A DNA stretch of 64,000 bases from CAVXNB01 sp963763085. GTDB taxonomy: Bacteria; Actinomycetota; Acidimicrobiia; Acidimicrobiales; Bog-793. Positions 15,847-24,907 of the stretch are shown here, in pieces. Within the stretch, counting starts at the first letter, position 1. Every line of letters starts with the position of its first letter. The stretch is taken from NCBI GenBank assembly GCA_963763085.1, contig CAVXNB010000001.1, positions 1,054,001 through 1,118,000 on the forward strand, in the 5' to 3' direction. The notes beneath the pieces were generated by a model. The model had not been told where the DNA came from. It worked only from the letters and a program-made list of their open reading frames with translations, and made no database searches. The translations under genes were made by a program, and so were the position numbers.

Positions 15847-16338
15847 ATGGCACGTCAGCTCATGACGATCGAGCAGATTCTCGCCATTCTGACGCAGTCC
15901 CCTGATCGGCTCACCGAATTGACCGCTGGTCTATCGGATTCCCAACTCGGCCACCCCCCGGAGCCAGGTGAGTGGTCGGTTACCGAGGTGCTTGCCCATC
16001 TGAGGTCTTGCGCCGACGTGTGGGGTGACGCCATCGAGGCGATCGTCACCACTGAGCACCCCACGATAAGAGCGGTCAATCCGACCACCTGGATCAAGAC
16101 CACGGACTATCGCGAGATTGGGTTTGGTCCATCGCTGCAGGCGTTCACGCGGCAACGAGAAGGCCTGCTCGCCCTGCTGGGACGGCTGCCGAACGATGGC
16201 TGGTCACGGAGCGCCACTGTGCTCGGGGGTGGCAACCCTTTCGAGCTCACCGTGCGCTCTTACGCGAACCGATTGGCCCGACACGAGCGCAGTCACTGGA
16301 GACAGGTGGCAAAGACGGTGACGGTGCTGTCAGGCTGA
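15847..16338 (+). CDS. DinB-family protein
   Basis: A 163-residue four-helix-bundle protein of the DinB superfamily. The helix PGEWSVTEVLAHLRSCADVW contains the first conserved His, and NRLARHERSHWRQVAK contains the HxxxHxxQ-type metal triad. DinB-like enzymes bind a divalent metal and include bacillithiol- or mycothiol-dependent transferases; the substrate here is unknown. AGGAGG lies about 12 nt before the ATG, so an internal ATG at 15862 is a possible alternative start. It is divergent from the sigma-BFN gene. Confidence 0.8.
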   Translation: MARQLMTIEQILAILTQSPDRLTELTAGLSDSQLGHPPEPGEWSVTEVLAHLRSCADVWGDAIEAIVTTEHPTIRAVNPTTWIKTTDYREIGFGPSLQAFTRQREGLLALLGRLPNDGWSRSATVLGGGNPFELTVRSYANRLARHERSHWRQVAKTVTVLSG

Positions 16339-16398
16339 GCCGTGGTGCCGGGGCACTCCGTCGTCCTAGCGCCCGAGTCATGATGGACGGTCAAGGGA

Positions 16399-17874
16399 TC
16401 ACGCGATCTGCACCCACTTCGCGTGCGACCCGCCCGCCTTGCAGAACCAGAGCCGGCCAGACTTGTCGACGAACAGGTCGCCCCTCTCGCCGCTCGTCGG
16501 GTGCGTCGCTCTCGCAGCCGGAGTCAGTCGGATCTGCGCCACACTTCCGGTAAAGAGGGCGCCCCGCCCTTTGGCAGACGTGGCGCTCAACGCGGTTCCC
16601 TTCTCGGAGTTGAAGGCTTGAATAGCGGGCTGTCCGCCCCCCGCCCTCGCAGATAGCGCCGACCCCGTGCCGAGGTTGTTCGCGCGTACCGCCGCTTGAG
16701 TGCCGCTCTTCGCCTCGGCGTGCAACGCGGCTCCGACTCCTGAGTTGACCGCGTGCACGGCCGCCAGACCGCCGCCCGCCGTCGCCGTCACCGCCTGGCC
16801 GCCTCCGGTATTGGATGCCTCGATCGTCGAAGCGCTGCTGTGGGCCTGCGCAGTCACCGCGACGCCTGAGGTTCCCTGACCCTGGGCGGACACCGCCGTC
16901 TGGCCACTGGCCGCAATGCCAACATCGCCCCCGTTTGCCTCGACCGCAGTCGGGCCACTCGCTTCCACGCCAATATCGGTGCCGCTTGCCGACACCCCGG
17001 TGGCACCCGATGCAGCCACTCCGGTCCCCGCCTGGCTCGCAGCATTGACCCCGATACCACCGACGGAGGTCGCGTACATCCCCCAACCCGATCCCGCCTG
17101 GGAACCCCAGACACCGATGCCGAGTCCGCCCGTTCCGTTGTTCACGCCTCTCAAGGCAGCAGAGAATCCACCTGGGCTCGTACTCGATATTGTTCCGACG
17201 ATCGCGGTCGCGTTGCTGGCGACGCTGTCGCTCGTGCCCGAGATCGCTGTTCCACTGCTGTTGAACGCCTCGACCGCCTTATTCTTCGCTCCCGCTGCCA
17301 AGCCCAACACGGCGCTTCCCGAACCGGCAACGAGGCCGGTGTTAACACCCACGACGCCGTTGCCGTTGCCGTTGTCGGTGAAGCCGTAGATCCCGTTGGC
17401 TACGCCTCCCTTGCCCGCCGTCGCGCCTGCCCCGGCCCAACCGCCGAGCGCGGCCGGATATTCGGCCGACGTGCCGCTGTAGGTCGAGTCGTTGCCCAAC
17501 AGGACGACGCCTCCGAAACCGGAGGAGCCGTCGTACCGGACTGACGTACGGGCCTCTGCGGTCGTCTCCGCCCCTGCGGCCACAGCGCTACCGTTTGCAG
17601 CGGCGGCCGGCGAAGCTCTGAGAGCCCCGACTGCCGTCGCCCCAACCACACCGGCAGCCGTCGCGCCGAGAAGCTTGCCGAGGGCCCTGCGGTCTATGCG
17701 GGTGTCGATCTCAGGAGCCACATCTTTAGACCGTGGCGTCAACGAAGATTCAGACTGTGCCGCGACCATTCGATGCAGTTCGGCGTTCTCCTTGATCAGT
17801 CTCTCGCACGCCGTGCTGAGCTCTTCAACCTTGGTGGCGAGCGCCGCCAACCTGTATTCATCTGCTCCGTTCAT
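16399..17874 (-). CDS. Tat-exported repetitive Gly/Ala-rich surface protein
   Basis: A 491-residue protein. The first 45 residues form a coiled coil (LATKVEELSTACERLIKENA). A twin-arginine-like segment, RIDRRALGKLLGATAAGVVG, follows, and then about 330 residues of short Gly/Ala/Ser/Thr-rich repeats of the form G.AV.A.….G.G, typical of a stacked beta-solenoid. The last 40 residues (GERGDLFVDKSGRLWFCKAG) resemble the terminal segment of phage-tail-like and hemagglutinin-like proteins. It is probably a cell-surface fibre. Its position between DinB and RidA genes gives no functional clue. Confidence 0.55.
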   Translation of the reverse strand: MNGADEYRLAALATKVEELSTACERLIKENAELHRMVAAQSESSLTPRSKDVAPEIDTRIDRRALGKLLGATAAGVVGATAVGALRASPAAAANGSAVAAGAETTAEARTSVRYDGSSGFGGVVLLGNDSTYSGTSAEYPAALGGWAGAGATAGKGGVANGIYGFTDNGNGNGVVGVNTGLVAGSGSAVLGLAAGAKNKAVEAFNSSGTAISGTSDSVASNATAIVGTISSTSPGGFSAALRGVNNGTGGLGIGVWGSQAGSGWGMYATSVGGIGVNAASQAGTGVAASGATGVSASGTDIGVEASGPTAVEANGGDVGIAASGQTAVSAQGQGTSGVAVTAQAHSSASTIEASNTGGGQAVTATAGGGLAAVHAVNSGVGAALHAEAKSGTQAAVRANNLGTGSALSARAGGGQPAIQAFNSEKGTALSATSAKGRGALFTGSVAQIRLTPAARATHPTSGERGDLFVDKSGRLWFCKAGGSHAKWVQIA

Positions 17875-18002
17875 CGGAGGTCCCCCCTCTCGTGCGCGGG
17901 CTCGACCTGAGCCACGCGGGCGCTATACCGGGTGTCCTGCTGCTGCGATTCCTAGTGGTCGTCACACTCGTCGTCAAGATGTTTCAAGGGAGGTCGGTCG
18001 AC

Positions 18003-18428
18003 ATGAAAGCGGGAACCGAGGGAGGAAGAAGGCGAGACGTGATCGTGCCCGCAGTATGGGCAGATTTCTACGAGGAGACGCACATCCCTGCCGGCGTGCG
18101 AGCCGGCGACATGTTGCGCCTGAGTGGACACACTGGGGAGGATCCCGACGGAGTGTTCTCGGCCGAGCCTGAGGCTCAGATCCGAGAGACATTTCGCAAC
18201 ATCGCGCTCACCCTCGCCGAAGTGGGAGCCGGCTGGTCCGATGTCGTCGAACTGACCTCGTACCACGTCGGGTTGATTGATCAAGCTGAGGCCACTTTCA
18301 GGGTCGCCGCTGAGTTCCTGGAGGACCCTTATCCGGCGTGGACGGCCGTCGGTGTGACCGAACTAATCCTCCCGAAGGCACTAGTTGAAATCAGCTGCGT
18401 CGCTGTAATCGCTTCCCAGCCTGAATAG
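18003..18428 (+). CDS. RidA/YjgF-family protein
   Basis: A 141-residue Rid-superfamily protein: GDMLRLSGHTGEDPDG, then the helix QIRETFRNIALTLAEVGAGW, then VELTSYHV and YPAWTAVGVTELILPKALVEI. The Arg that binds the carboxylate of reactive enamines in true RidA would fall in the late PKALVEIS strand but is not present, so this may be one of the related Rid subfamilies. The ATG at 18003 has GGGAGG before it; an upstream in-frame extension (from 17892) is unlikely to be translated. Confidence 0.8.
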   Translation: MKAGTEGGRRRDVIVPAVWADFYEETHIPAGVRAGDMLRLSGHTGEDPDGVFSAEPEAQIRETFRNIALTLAEVGAGWSDVVELTSYHVGLIDQAEATFRVAAEFLEDPYPAWTAVGVTELILPKALVEISCVAVIASQPE

Positions 18429-18582
18429 GTCACATTTTGCCGCACGAGAGCTATTTGCCAGTTCCCCCGGCCGACTTCAAGCCCTCCGGCAGGAGACCAG
18501 TACGCGATCGGGATCGGCACACGGTCGAAGTTTGACCAGGTCAAGTGCTGCTGCATCTCGGTTCCGTATTGGTCAGCATCCG

Positions 18583-19296
18583 TCAATCGGCATCGACCGC
18601 GGCGGCGAAGGCCGCCATCGACCCGAACTCCCAGTCCGGTGTCACCTCAGCCGGCGGTGCCGGGGTGGCACCCCAGCCGGGACGATCGTGGCGACGGTTG
18701 ATCCAAACTGTGGGAAGCCCAGCCCTCTTCGCCGGGACGTGATCATGGAACAAGCTCTGAGCGACGTGAAGAAGTCTGCCGTCGACGATGCCGAGCTGGC
18801 CCGCCTGTTCGAGCAGCGCCTGGAAGTTCCGATCAGCCGGCTTGTAAGAGCCAATGTCCTGTGCCGTCAGGACCTCGTCGAACGTCACATCCAGCCGCCG
18901 GCTGCTCGCCGCGAAGGATTGCCGATCGACGTTGGAGAGGATGATCAGCTTGAAGTGTTTGCCCAGGGCGATAAGTGCGTCATGCGAGTCCGTGAACGCA
19001 GGCCAGTCCGGGACCGATCCGGCCAACCTGCAGGCCTCCTCGGCTGAGACGCGGGCACCGAGTTGCTCGCCGAGTGCCGCGAAACTGCGCGCGATGACGT
19101 CTGGGTACAACTCTGTCGGATGTTCGTGCTCGGTTCGCGCTTCGTGATTGGAGTACTCGCTCAGCAACGTCTCGTCATCGATGTCCAAGTCGTGCGAGCG
19201 CGCCCAGGGGCCGAGGACCTCGGCAATGCCGGCTTCCCAGTCGATGAGAGTTCCGTAGCAGTCGAAGCTCAGGGCATCGTAACCGGTGAACTTCAC
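18583..19296 (-). CDS. HAD-superfamily hydrolase (haloacid dehalogenase type II-like)
   Basis: A 237-residue HAD protein starting at GTG 19296. Motif I is LSFDCYGTLIDWE with the nucleophilic Asp, motif II is LIILSNVDRQS, motif III is the Lys of IGSYKPADRNF, and motif IV is reduced to HVAQSLFHDHVPAKRAGL. The cap insert (residues 20-95) and the DCYGTL start match L-2-haloacid dehalogenases and related phosphatases. It follows the ABC permease by 28 bp on the same strand and may be the last gene of the sigma/anti-sigma/ABC operon. The substrate cannot be assigned. Confidence 0.8.
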   Translation of the reverse strand: MKFTGYDALSFDCYGTLIDWEAGIAEVLGPWARSHDLDIDDETLLSEYSNHEARTEHEHPTELYPDVIARSFAALGEQLGARVSAEEACRLAGSVPDWPAFTDSHDALIALGKHFKLIILSNVDRQSFAASSRRLDVTFDEVLTAQDIGSYKPADRNFQALLEQAGQLGIVDGRLLHVAQSLFHDHVPAKRAGLPTVWINRRHDRPGWGATPAPPAEVTPDWEFGSMAAFAAAVDAD

Positions 19297-19324
19297 GGCG
19301 TTCCCCCGAAGGAGATAGCACGAA

Positions 19325-20173
19325 TCAGAGTTCCTTTCGTTGAAAGCCGATGGTGCCAATCGCGAGCACCACGGCGAACCAGCACACGACGAAGACGAGG
19401 TATCCGGCCGATGGTGCGGACGAGGCGAAGAACGGATCGCCAGCTCTGTCGCCGATGGAGGCAACCGTACCGGTGATGAACCAGCGTGGCTCGAGGTAGT
19501 AGATCGCGCCGTGCCAAAGGCCGTCAGTCGGCACGACGTAGCGCGCGATCGAGCCAACGTCCCGTAGGCCGGCGATGTGGAAGGTCGTGCCAAGCGAACC
19601 GACGACGCCTGCAAGCCAGGCGCAGCCGAATACGGCGATCCCGATAACTCCCGCTGCGATCGGCGAGAGGCGAACGCTCAAGACAAGGGTGAGCGACAGC
19701 AGTGCCGCTCCCTCGGCGAAGAGGTAGACAGCGACGAGGAACGGATTCGGGGGGGCAAAACCGCTCACAATCCGGACCGCGGCGAACTCTAGACCAGAGA
19801 CGATCGCGGCGTAGCCGGCAAGGACGGTCGCCAGCCCGAGCCACTTCCCGAAGAGGATCTCGCTTCGCCGGAGCGGCCTCGCCACGATCGTCTGGAGAAT
19901 GCCGGACTCGGCGTCGGAGCCGATCACCGGTGACCCCATCGCCGATGCTGACAGTGCGACGACGAAGCTGAACATGAACATGAAGATGATGAGCGCTTGG
20001 GGGTCAGAGAGACGCTGTTCGCCAGAGGTGAGCGATCCCGAGTGGCTGAGCCGGTCGAATCCCCACGCCGAGAGCGCGACAAGGCCGATGGTGATGAGAG
20101 CGAACGCGCCGATCAGACGCCGACGGACCGCCTCGCGCACCGTCAACGAGGCCACGGCCAAGACGCCGTTCAC
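19325..20173 (-). CDS. ABC-2-type transporter permease
   Basis: A 282-residue membrane protein with six predicted helices. It starts with TVREAVRRRLIGAFALITIG, typical of ABC-2 permeases, and contains a cytoplasmic coupling segment (LRRSEILFGKWLGLATVLAG). The GTG start overlaps the ATPase stop by 4 nt (GTGA), so the two are translationally coupled and probably form one exporter or membrane-remodelling complex. The substrate is unknown. The upstream sigma/anti-sigma pair suggests a stress-induced role. Confidence 0.82.
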   Translation of the reverse strand: MNGVLAVASLTVREAVRRRLIGAFALITIGLVALSAWGFDRLSHSGSLTSGEQRLSDPQALIIFMFMFSFVVALSASAMGSPVIGSDAESGILQTIVARPLRRSEILFGKWLGLATVLAGYAAIVSGLEFAAVRIVSGFAPPNPFLVAVYLFAEGAALLSLTLVLSVRLSPIAAGVIGIAVFGCAWLAGVVGSLGTTFHIAGLRDVGSIARYVVPTDGLWHGAIYYLEPRWFITGTVASIGDRAGDPFFASSAPSAGYLVFVVCWFAVVLAIGTIGFQRKEL

Positions 20174-21147
20174 TCGTGCTCCTTCAAGATCTCGAGGAAG
20201 CGCTCTTCGAGGCTCTCGTGCTCGGGGACGACGGCCTGGACCAAGCCGCCGCGCTCGACAATGTGGCGAACGAGGTCAGGGACGCCACCCGGTGGCAGAT
20301 CGCGCACGACCACCCACTCGCCCTCGGAATGTGCCGAGCCAGGCCCAGGAAGGTCGTCCCACCATGCCCCGTCCAGTCCGTCGACCCGAATACGCACGGT
20401 CGCGCGGCCGCCGAGGAGCTCGTCGAGCGAGCCGGTCGCCACTGTCTCGCCGCGGTCGACTACTGCAACGCGGTCGCAGACCTGCTCCGCCTCGTCGAGC
20501 AAGTGGGTGTTGAGAAAGACCGAGGTACCTCGCGCCCGCAGCCCGCGGATGATCTCGCGCACATCGTGACGGCCAACGGGATCGAGGGCGCTGGTTGGCT
20601 CGTCGAGGACGACGAGCTCGGGGCTGCCGAGCAGCGCAACACCGAGACCCAGGCGCTGTTGCATCCCCTTCGAGAAGGTCGCAACCTTGTCCCGCCCACG
20701 GCTGCTGAGCCCCACGGTCGCCAATGCATCGCGAACCGCGCCGCATCGTCGTGTCCGCTCGAACTCGAGAAACCGGCAGTGATAGAGGAGCACCTCCTCG
20801 GCGGTGAGCCAGCCCTGATAGCGGAAGAGCTCGGGGAGATAGCCGATGCGCCGGCGCGTTTCGAGGTCTCCCGCAGGCGCGCCGAGCACCATTGCCTCTC
20901 CGCCGGTCGGCCGGACGAGCCCGAGGAGGAGCTTCACTGCGGTGGTCTTGCCGGCGCCGTTCGGTCCGAGGAAACCGAAGACTTCGCCTCGCTCGACGGT
21001 CATCGAGAGACCGCGAAGCGCGACCGTCGATCGGAACTGCTTTCGCAGGCCAACGGTATGGATCGCCGGCGACCGGCTTTCGGAGCCAGATAGCTCGACA
21101 GCGCGTAGCGCCGTCGCGTCGGACTCAGCCGATCTGTCGGGCAACAC
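20170..21147 (-). CDS. ABC transporter ATP-binding protein
   Basis: A 325-residue ATPase with all nucleotide-binding motifs: Walker A GPNGAGKTTAVK, Q-loop GYLPELFRYQ, signature FSKGMQQRLGLG, Walker B LVVLDEPTSALDP and the switch His in LNTHLLDEAEQ. The C-terminal 80 residues form the accessory domain common in ABC-2 exporters. The GTG at 21147 lies inside the end of the anti-sigma gene (23-nt overlap), so translation is coupled. It pairs with the permease at 19325. Confidence 0.9.
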   Translation of the reverse strand: MLPDRSAESDATALRAVELSGSESRSPAIHTVGLRKQFRSTVALRGLSMTVERGEVFGFLGPNGAGKTTAVKLLLGLVRPTGGEAMVLGAPAGDLETRRRIGYLPELFRYQGWLTAEEVLLYHCRFLEFERTRRCGAVRDALATVGLSSRGRDKVATFSKGMQQRLGLGVALLGSPELVVLDEPTSALDPVGRHDVREIIRGLRARGTSVFLNTHLLDEAEQVCDRVAVVDRGETVATGSLDELLGGRATVRIRVDGLDGAWWDDLPGPGSAHSEGEWVVVRDLPPGGVPDLVRHIVERGGLVQAVVPEHESLEERFLEILKEHE

Positions 21148-22225
21148 CGAGGACGTCCTCCTGGTCGAGCGGGCCAGCGACGGCGTGAACGACCCCCTGC
21201 GCGTCCTCCCAGATCACACCGGATGCCAGCCCACCATCTTCTGCGAGAAGGACCGCCGGGTGACCATTCACGACAACTGCGCTCTCCGATGCCCCAGGAG
21301 GGGTCGGCACCGGAAGGGTCGTCTGCAGGTTGCCAAGGAGGCGAATTTCCTGCGCGAGACCGGGCGGAATCCCCGCCCGAGAGAGAACAAAGGACTCGAG
21401 CTGCGCGGTGGTCGCGCCGGTCGAGGTCGCGACCGGTCGCGCCATCGCGACGACCCCGAGCGCCGGAAGCCCTTGTCCGAGCGGGGAACCGTAGGTGACG
21501 ATGACGGCCGGACCGATCGTGAAGGCGAGCGAGCTCCCGGCGACGCCATCACCGTCTGAAGGGGAGAACCTCACCGTCGCCGTGGCAGAGGGATAGACCG
21601 CGTAGCTCGCAGGGCCCGATACACCCGACGGCAGTGTCGAGGGAAGCGCGATCGCGAGCCCTGAGGCGGCTTCGGCCAGAGCGAGCGTCAGATAGGTCCG
21701 CGGGCCACCACCCGCGGACCAGGTCACCACCCCGAACCCGAGCTGCTTCGTTCCATTCGGCGAGGCGACGCCGGCAAGGCCCGCAGGACCGCTCAGCCCG
21801 ACGGCGGAGACGAAGGATTGGAGATCGCCCGTCGCGACCGGCAGCGGCGCAACGTGCGTCGGTGCTAAGACCGCCGTGAGCGTCACCGCCGCAGCGGCTC
21901 CGGCCACGACGAGGCCCACGCCACCGATCGCCATGCCTGAGCTCACCGAGACGCCAGCCAGACGCCATGAGCGTGGCGCCGCTCGTTCAACGCGCGCTCC
22001 AAGTACCGAGTTCGGCGTCGCCACGAGCCGGGACCACGCCGCATCGACGTTCGGAAGGAGCTGCGGCCCACCGAGCAAGCGCTGCGCGAACGCAGCGTCG
22101 GTCACGATCCGCTGCTGTCGTGCTCGGCAGCGTCGGCAGATCAACGTGTGCTCTGCGTTGCGATCCGCGACCGAGTCCGGCTCGTCCGCGAGCCGCCGCA
22201 GCACGCCGTCACTCACGTGTCTCAT
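21125..22225 (-). CDS. Anti-sigma-factor-like membrane protein with a zinc-finger-type N-terminus
   Basis: A 366-residue protein. Residues 25-35 contain HTLICRRC, an H-x3-C-x2-C pattern like the zinc-binding anti-sigma domain (zf-HC2). One membrane helix follows at about 95-120 (GGVGLVVAGAAAAVTLTAVL), then an outer Ser/Thr/Gly-rich domain of about 240 residues of unknown fold. The ATG overlaps the end of the ECF sigma gene, the classical sigma/anti-sigma arrangement. It probably holds the sigma factor until an envelope signal is sensed by the outer domain. Confidence 0.7.
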   Translation of the reverse strand: MRHVSDGVLRRLADEPDSVADRNAEHTLICRRCRARQQRIVTDAAFAQRLLGGPQLLPNVDAAWSRLVATPNSVLGARVERAAPRSWRLAGVSVSSGMAIGGVGLVVAGAAAAVTLTAVLAPTHVAPLPVATGDLQSFVSAVGLSGPAGLAGVASPNGTKQLGFGVVTWSAGGGPRTYLTLALAEAASGLAIALPSTLPSGVSGPASYAVYPSATATVRFSPSDGDGVAGSSLAFTIGPAVIVTYGSPLGQGLPALGVVAMARPVATSTGATTAQLESFVLSRAGIPPGLAQEIRLLGNLQTTLPVPTPPGASESAVVVNGHPAVLLAEDGGLASGVIWEDAQGVVHAVAGPLDQEDVLGVARQIG

Positions 22226-22752
22226 GTTCGACCTCCTTGCGAAGGGCGCGCTCCGCGCGCCGCAGCATCGTCCCGACGTGATTCACCTTCACACCCATGG
22301 CCTCGGCGATCTCGAGGTAGGCGAGACCGCTGTAGCGAAGGACGAGCACCGTTGCGGCGTGGCGCGGGAGCCGCCGAAGCGCCGCTCTAATCTCGTTCTC
22401 CGTCCTCGTTCGCGACGACGACGGCCTCTGGCTCCTCAGAGCGACTCGGGCCGATGTCGTGGTGAGCCCGACCCTCCTGGCGCCGCCGTCCGCGCAGCTC
22501 GTTCAGCGCGAGGTGGGCAGCGGCTGCGTGAAGCCATCCTGCGGCGTTTTCCGCCCGTTCCAGATCGGGGAAGCGCCTTCGGGTCGCGATGAATGCCTCT
22601 TGGGCGACGTCCTCGGCGAGGTGAGCGTCGCGAACCACTGCGTTAGCGATCCGGACCGTTGCGGCGAAGTGCTCGCGGAAGAACGCTTCGAAGCCATCCG
22701 CCGCTCGCTGATCCTGCGGTCGGAGTACAGCCCCGATTTCGCGCCTCATCAT
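22209..22752 (-). pseudogene. ECF RNA polymerase sigma factor, frameshifted between regions 2 and 4
   Basis: From ATG 22752 the first frame encodes region 2 (AVVRDAHLAEDVAQEAFIAT) and stops at about 22391 after NEDGERD. The second frame continues with EIRAALRRLPRHAATVLVLR, then SGLAYLEIAEAMGVKVNHVG, the region-4 helix-turn-helix, and ends at 22209 inside the anti-sigma gene. A one-base correction near 22390 gives a normal ECF sigma of about 180 residues. The overlap with the anti-sigma gene is preserved, which argues for a recent mutation or a sequence error. Confidence 0.8.
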
Positions 22753-22849
22753 CTCTTCAGCACCGCCCGAGGCAATTTTGTGACGCTCGCGGAACCTCTA
22801 GCTCCAGACACCCAGTTCGGCGTAACGATCCGAAACTTCACGCTCGACA

Positions 22850-23776
22850 CTACTCGGAATTATCAAAGAATTGCTTTGGCCCAGACGGCACCGGCGCAAG
22901 TTCAAGGGCGCCCAAGGTCTCGGGGTCCGCGAGTAGCTCGATGCCAACTACGCGGCTACCGCGAACGCAGAAATCAAATACCGCCATGGGGCGACCACCG
23001 ACGGATACGACCGCTCCTGGCAACCCGTCGACAAGGGCGAGCCGAGCGGCTTTAGCGCCGCCAGCAAAGACGCGGGTAACAGCGTCTACACCGTGCATGA
23101 CGGCGCTCAACTCTGGCGCCCCCGCACTGACTCGTGAAGAAGCCATGTCGACTGCCACGGCATCGGCCCGCATGACCACGTCGGGATCGAGTAGCCGGAG
23201 CAACGCGCCGAAGTCCCCCTCGCGAGCGGCGGCAAGGAATGCGGCGACCACCTCGCGCTGAGCGGTGACAGGCGCATTGGGAAAAGCAGGGTCCGACTGC
23301 ACCCGACGACGAGCACGACTCGCTAGCTGACGGGCAGCGATTGGCGTTCGGCCAACGATCGGAGCGATCTCCTCGAACGAAACGGCGAAAATGTCATGCA
23401 ACACGAAGGCGAGTCGCTCTGGTGGTGCCAGGGTGTCCAACACCACGAACAGCGCCAGGCCAACCGAGTCAGCTAGAACTGCCTCGTCCTCGGGGGAATT
23501 TGCGGTCACTGGGTCAGATGCCGTGTCGGAGAGCGCCTCTGGCCTCGCCGCCCGAGCTCGCAACATGTCCAGGCAGACCCGGGCCACGACGGTGGTTAGC
23601 CAGCCGCCGAGATTTTCAACGGCGTCCACATCGCTTCTGCTGAGCCGAAGCCATGCCTCTTGGACGGCGTCATCGGCTTCGTGGCTCGACCCGAGCATCC
23701 GTAGCGCAACCGCCCGAAGGTGCTGGCGGTGGGTCTCAAAGCGCTGGGCAAGTAGGTCACGGTCGTTCACGGTCAC
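22850..23776 (-). CDS. ECF41-type sigma factor (SigJ-like) with SnoaL-like C-terminus
   Basis: A 308-residue sigma factor. Region 2 has LGSSHEADDAVQEAWLRL and GGWLTTVVARVCLDMLRAR. Region 4 has LAPPERLAFVLHDIFAVSFE, then IVGRTPIAARQLASRARRRV. Residues 180-300 form the SnoaL-like domain (FLAAAREGDFGALLRLLDPD) that defines ECF41. In this group the fused C-terminal domain modulates activity in place of an anti-sigma protein. The partner gene is often a neighbouring oxidoreductase or carboxymuconolactone decarboxylase; none is adjacent here. Confidence 0.9.
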   Translation of the reverse strand: MTVNDRDLLAQRFETHRQHLRAVALRMLGSSHEADDAVQEAWLRLSRSDVDAVENLGGWLTTVVARVCLDMLRARAARPEALSDTASDPVTANSPEDEAVLADSVGLALFVVLDTLAPPERLAFVLHDIFAVSFEEIAPIVGRTPIAARQLASRARRRVQSDPAFPNAPVTAQREVVAAFLAAAREGDFGALLRLLDPDVVMRADAVAVDMASSRVSAGAPELSAVMHGVDAVTRVFAGGAKAARLALVDGLPGAVVSVGGRPMAVFDFCVRGSRVVGIELLADPETLGALELAPVPSGPKQFFDNSE

Positions 23777-23850
23777 ATCCTTACGTTCTCAATCGTCAAA
23801 CACATGACGAGACAAGAGAGGTCGATGTGACAACAACATCAGGAGGAACC

Positions 23851-24132
23851 ATGACGGACCTTCTCAGCGGATCAACAAAAAGCTCAAGGAGACAAATGAA
23901 GACAATGACGTGCAGGCAACTGGGCGGACCGTGCGATCATCCGAATCATGGCGACACTGCCGATGAAGTAATCAAGGCACAAGATCGTCATTTGAAGGAG
24001 ATCGTCGCGGGCGGCGACAGCGCTCACGAGGGCGCCCTGAAGGAGATGAAGGGCAGATGGAAACACCCCATCTCGGGAATGGGCTGGTACAAGCAGGCGA
24101 AGCGGGATTACGCCGCTCTGCCCGAGGAGTGA
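23851..24132 (+). CDS. Small DUF1059-like protein
   Basis: The domain part MTCRQLGGPCDHPNHGDTA, with HGDTADEVIKAQDRHLKEI, matches DUF1059-type proteins: two Cys and two His in the first 30 residues suggest metal binding, followed by a helix. The ATG at 23851 has GGAGG 5 nt before it (93 residues). A second ATG at 23896 has AGGAG and yields the bare domain (78 residues), so both may be used. It is divergent from the ECF41 gene and could share its promoter region. The function is unknown. Confidence 0.7.
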   Translation: MTDLLSGSTKSSRRQMKTMTCRQLGGPCDHPNHGDTADEVIKAQDRHLKEIVAGGDSAHEGALKEMKGRWKHPISGMGWYKQAKRDYAALPEE

Positions 24133-24253
24133 CCAGATTCCGCGGAATCCGTCCTCAAGAGTTCGAGCGCCTTCGCCTCGCTGTCGCGGCGAACCGCGGT
24201 CAGCTTCTTGGCGGCGGTGACGAAGGTCTCCCCTAACCAATCACCCGGTCCCG

Positions 24254-24884
24254 ATGACGGAGGATGGGAGACTCACCACGGTGCCTCCACGTCGTGATCT
24301 CGCCGCCTTCGAAGACCGTGCCGCGAAATACGACAGCGGCTGGCTCGGAAAGATGCACCACGAGATCGCGGACCGCACCGCGACAATCGCACTTCAAGCG
24401 GTGCCATCGCCGCAACGCATTCTCGATGTCGGCTGCGGCACCGGCTACTTGCTTCGCGAGCTGGCCGAGCGAGCTCCAGAAGCGATCGCTCTCGCCGGCA
24501 TCGATCCCGCTCCAGCGATGATCGACACGGCATCCAAACTGCCTCATGATGCGCGACTGACCTTCCTGTCCGGCGTCGGGGCGGAGAACCTTCCCTATTT
24601 GGATGAGACATTCGATCTCGTCGTGAGCTCGACTTCCTTTGACCATTGGTCAGATCAGTGCGCCGGACTTCGCGAATGCTCTCGTGTGATGAGAAGTGGC
24701 GGTCAGCTCGTCCTCGTCGATCAGTTCTCCGCCTGGCTGCTGCCAACCCTGCTCGCGGGACGGCGGAGGCAAAGCGCGTACGAAACGAAGGGCAACCCGT
24801 CGACTCGTCGCCGCTGGCTTCACTAAAACGAGGTGGCAGGACGTGTACGCGGGCATCATCAAGGCAGTGATCGCGGCAAAGTAA
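24254..24884 (+). pseudogene. Class I SAM-dependent methyltransferase, frameshifted near its end
   Basis: The first frame encodes a Rossmann-type methyltransferase: motif I ILDVGCGTGYLLRELAE, motif II LAGIDPAPAMID, motif IV FDLVVSSTSFDHW and motif VI VMRSGGQLVLVDQFS. Near 24770 the frame goes out of register and would end at 24826. The +1 frame continues with ATRRLVAAGFTKTRWQDVYA and IIKAVIAA to a stop at 24884, the expected family C-terminus. The repaired protein is about 209 residues. The domain is otherwise complete; the methyl acceptor is unknown. Confidence 0.8.
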
Positions 24885-24907
24885 CACCGTGAGCTGAGGT
24901 TGAGGGA

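Noticed and set aside
18329..18586. Minus-strand 85-residue frame after the HAD gene
   Set aside because: It overlaps the RidA gene on the other strand, has no ribosome site and matches no family.
23884..24240. Minus-strand 118-residue frame opposite the DUF1059 gene
   Set aside because: It is antisense to a well-supported gene and has no protein family pattern.
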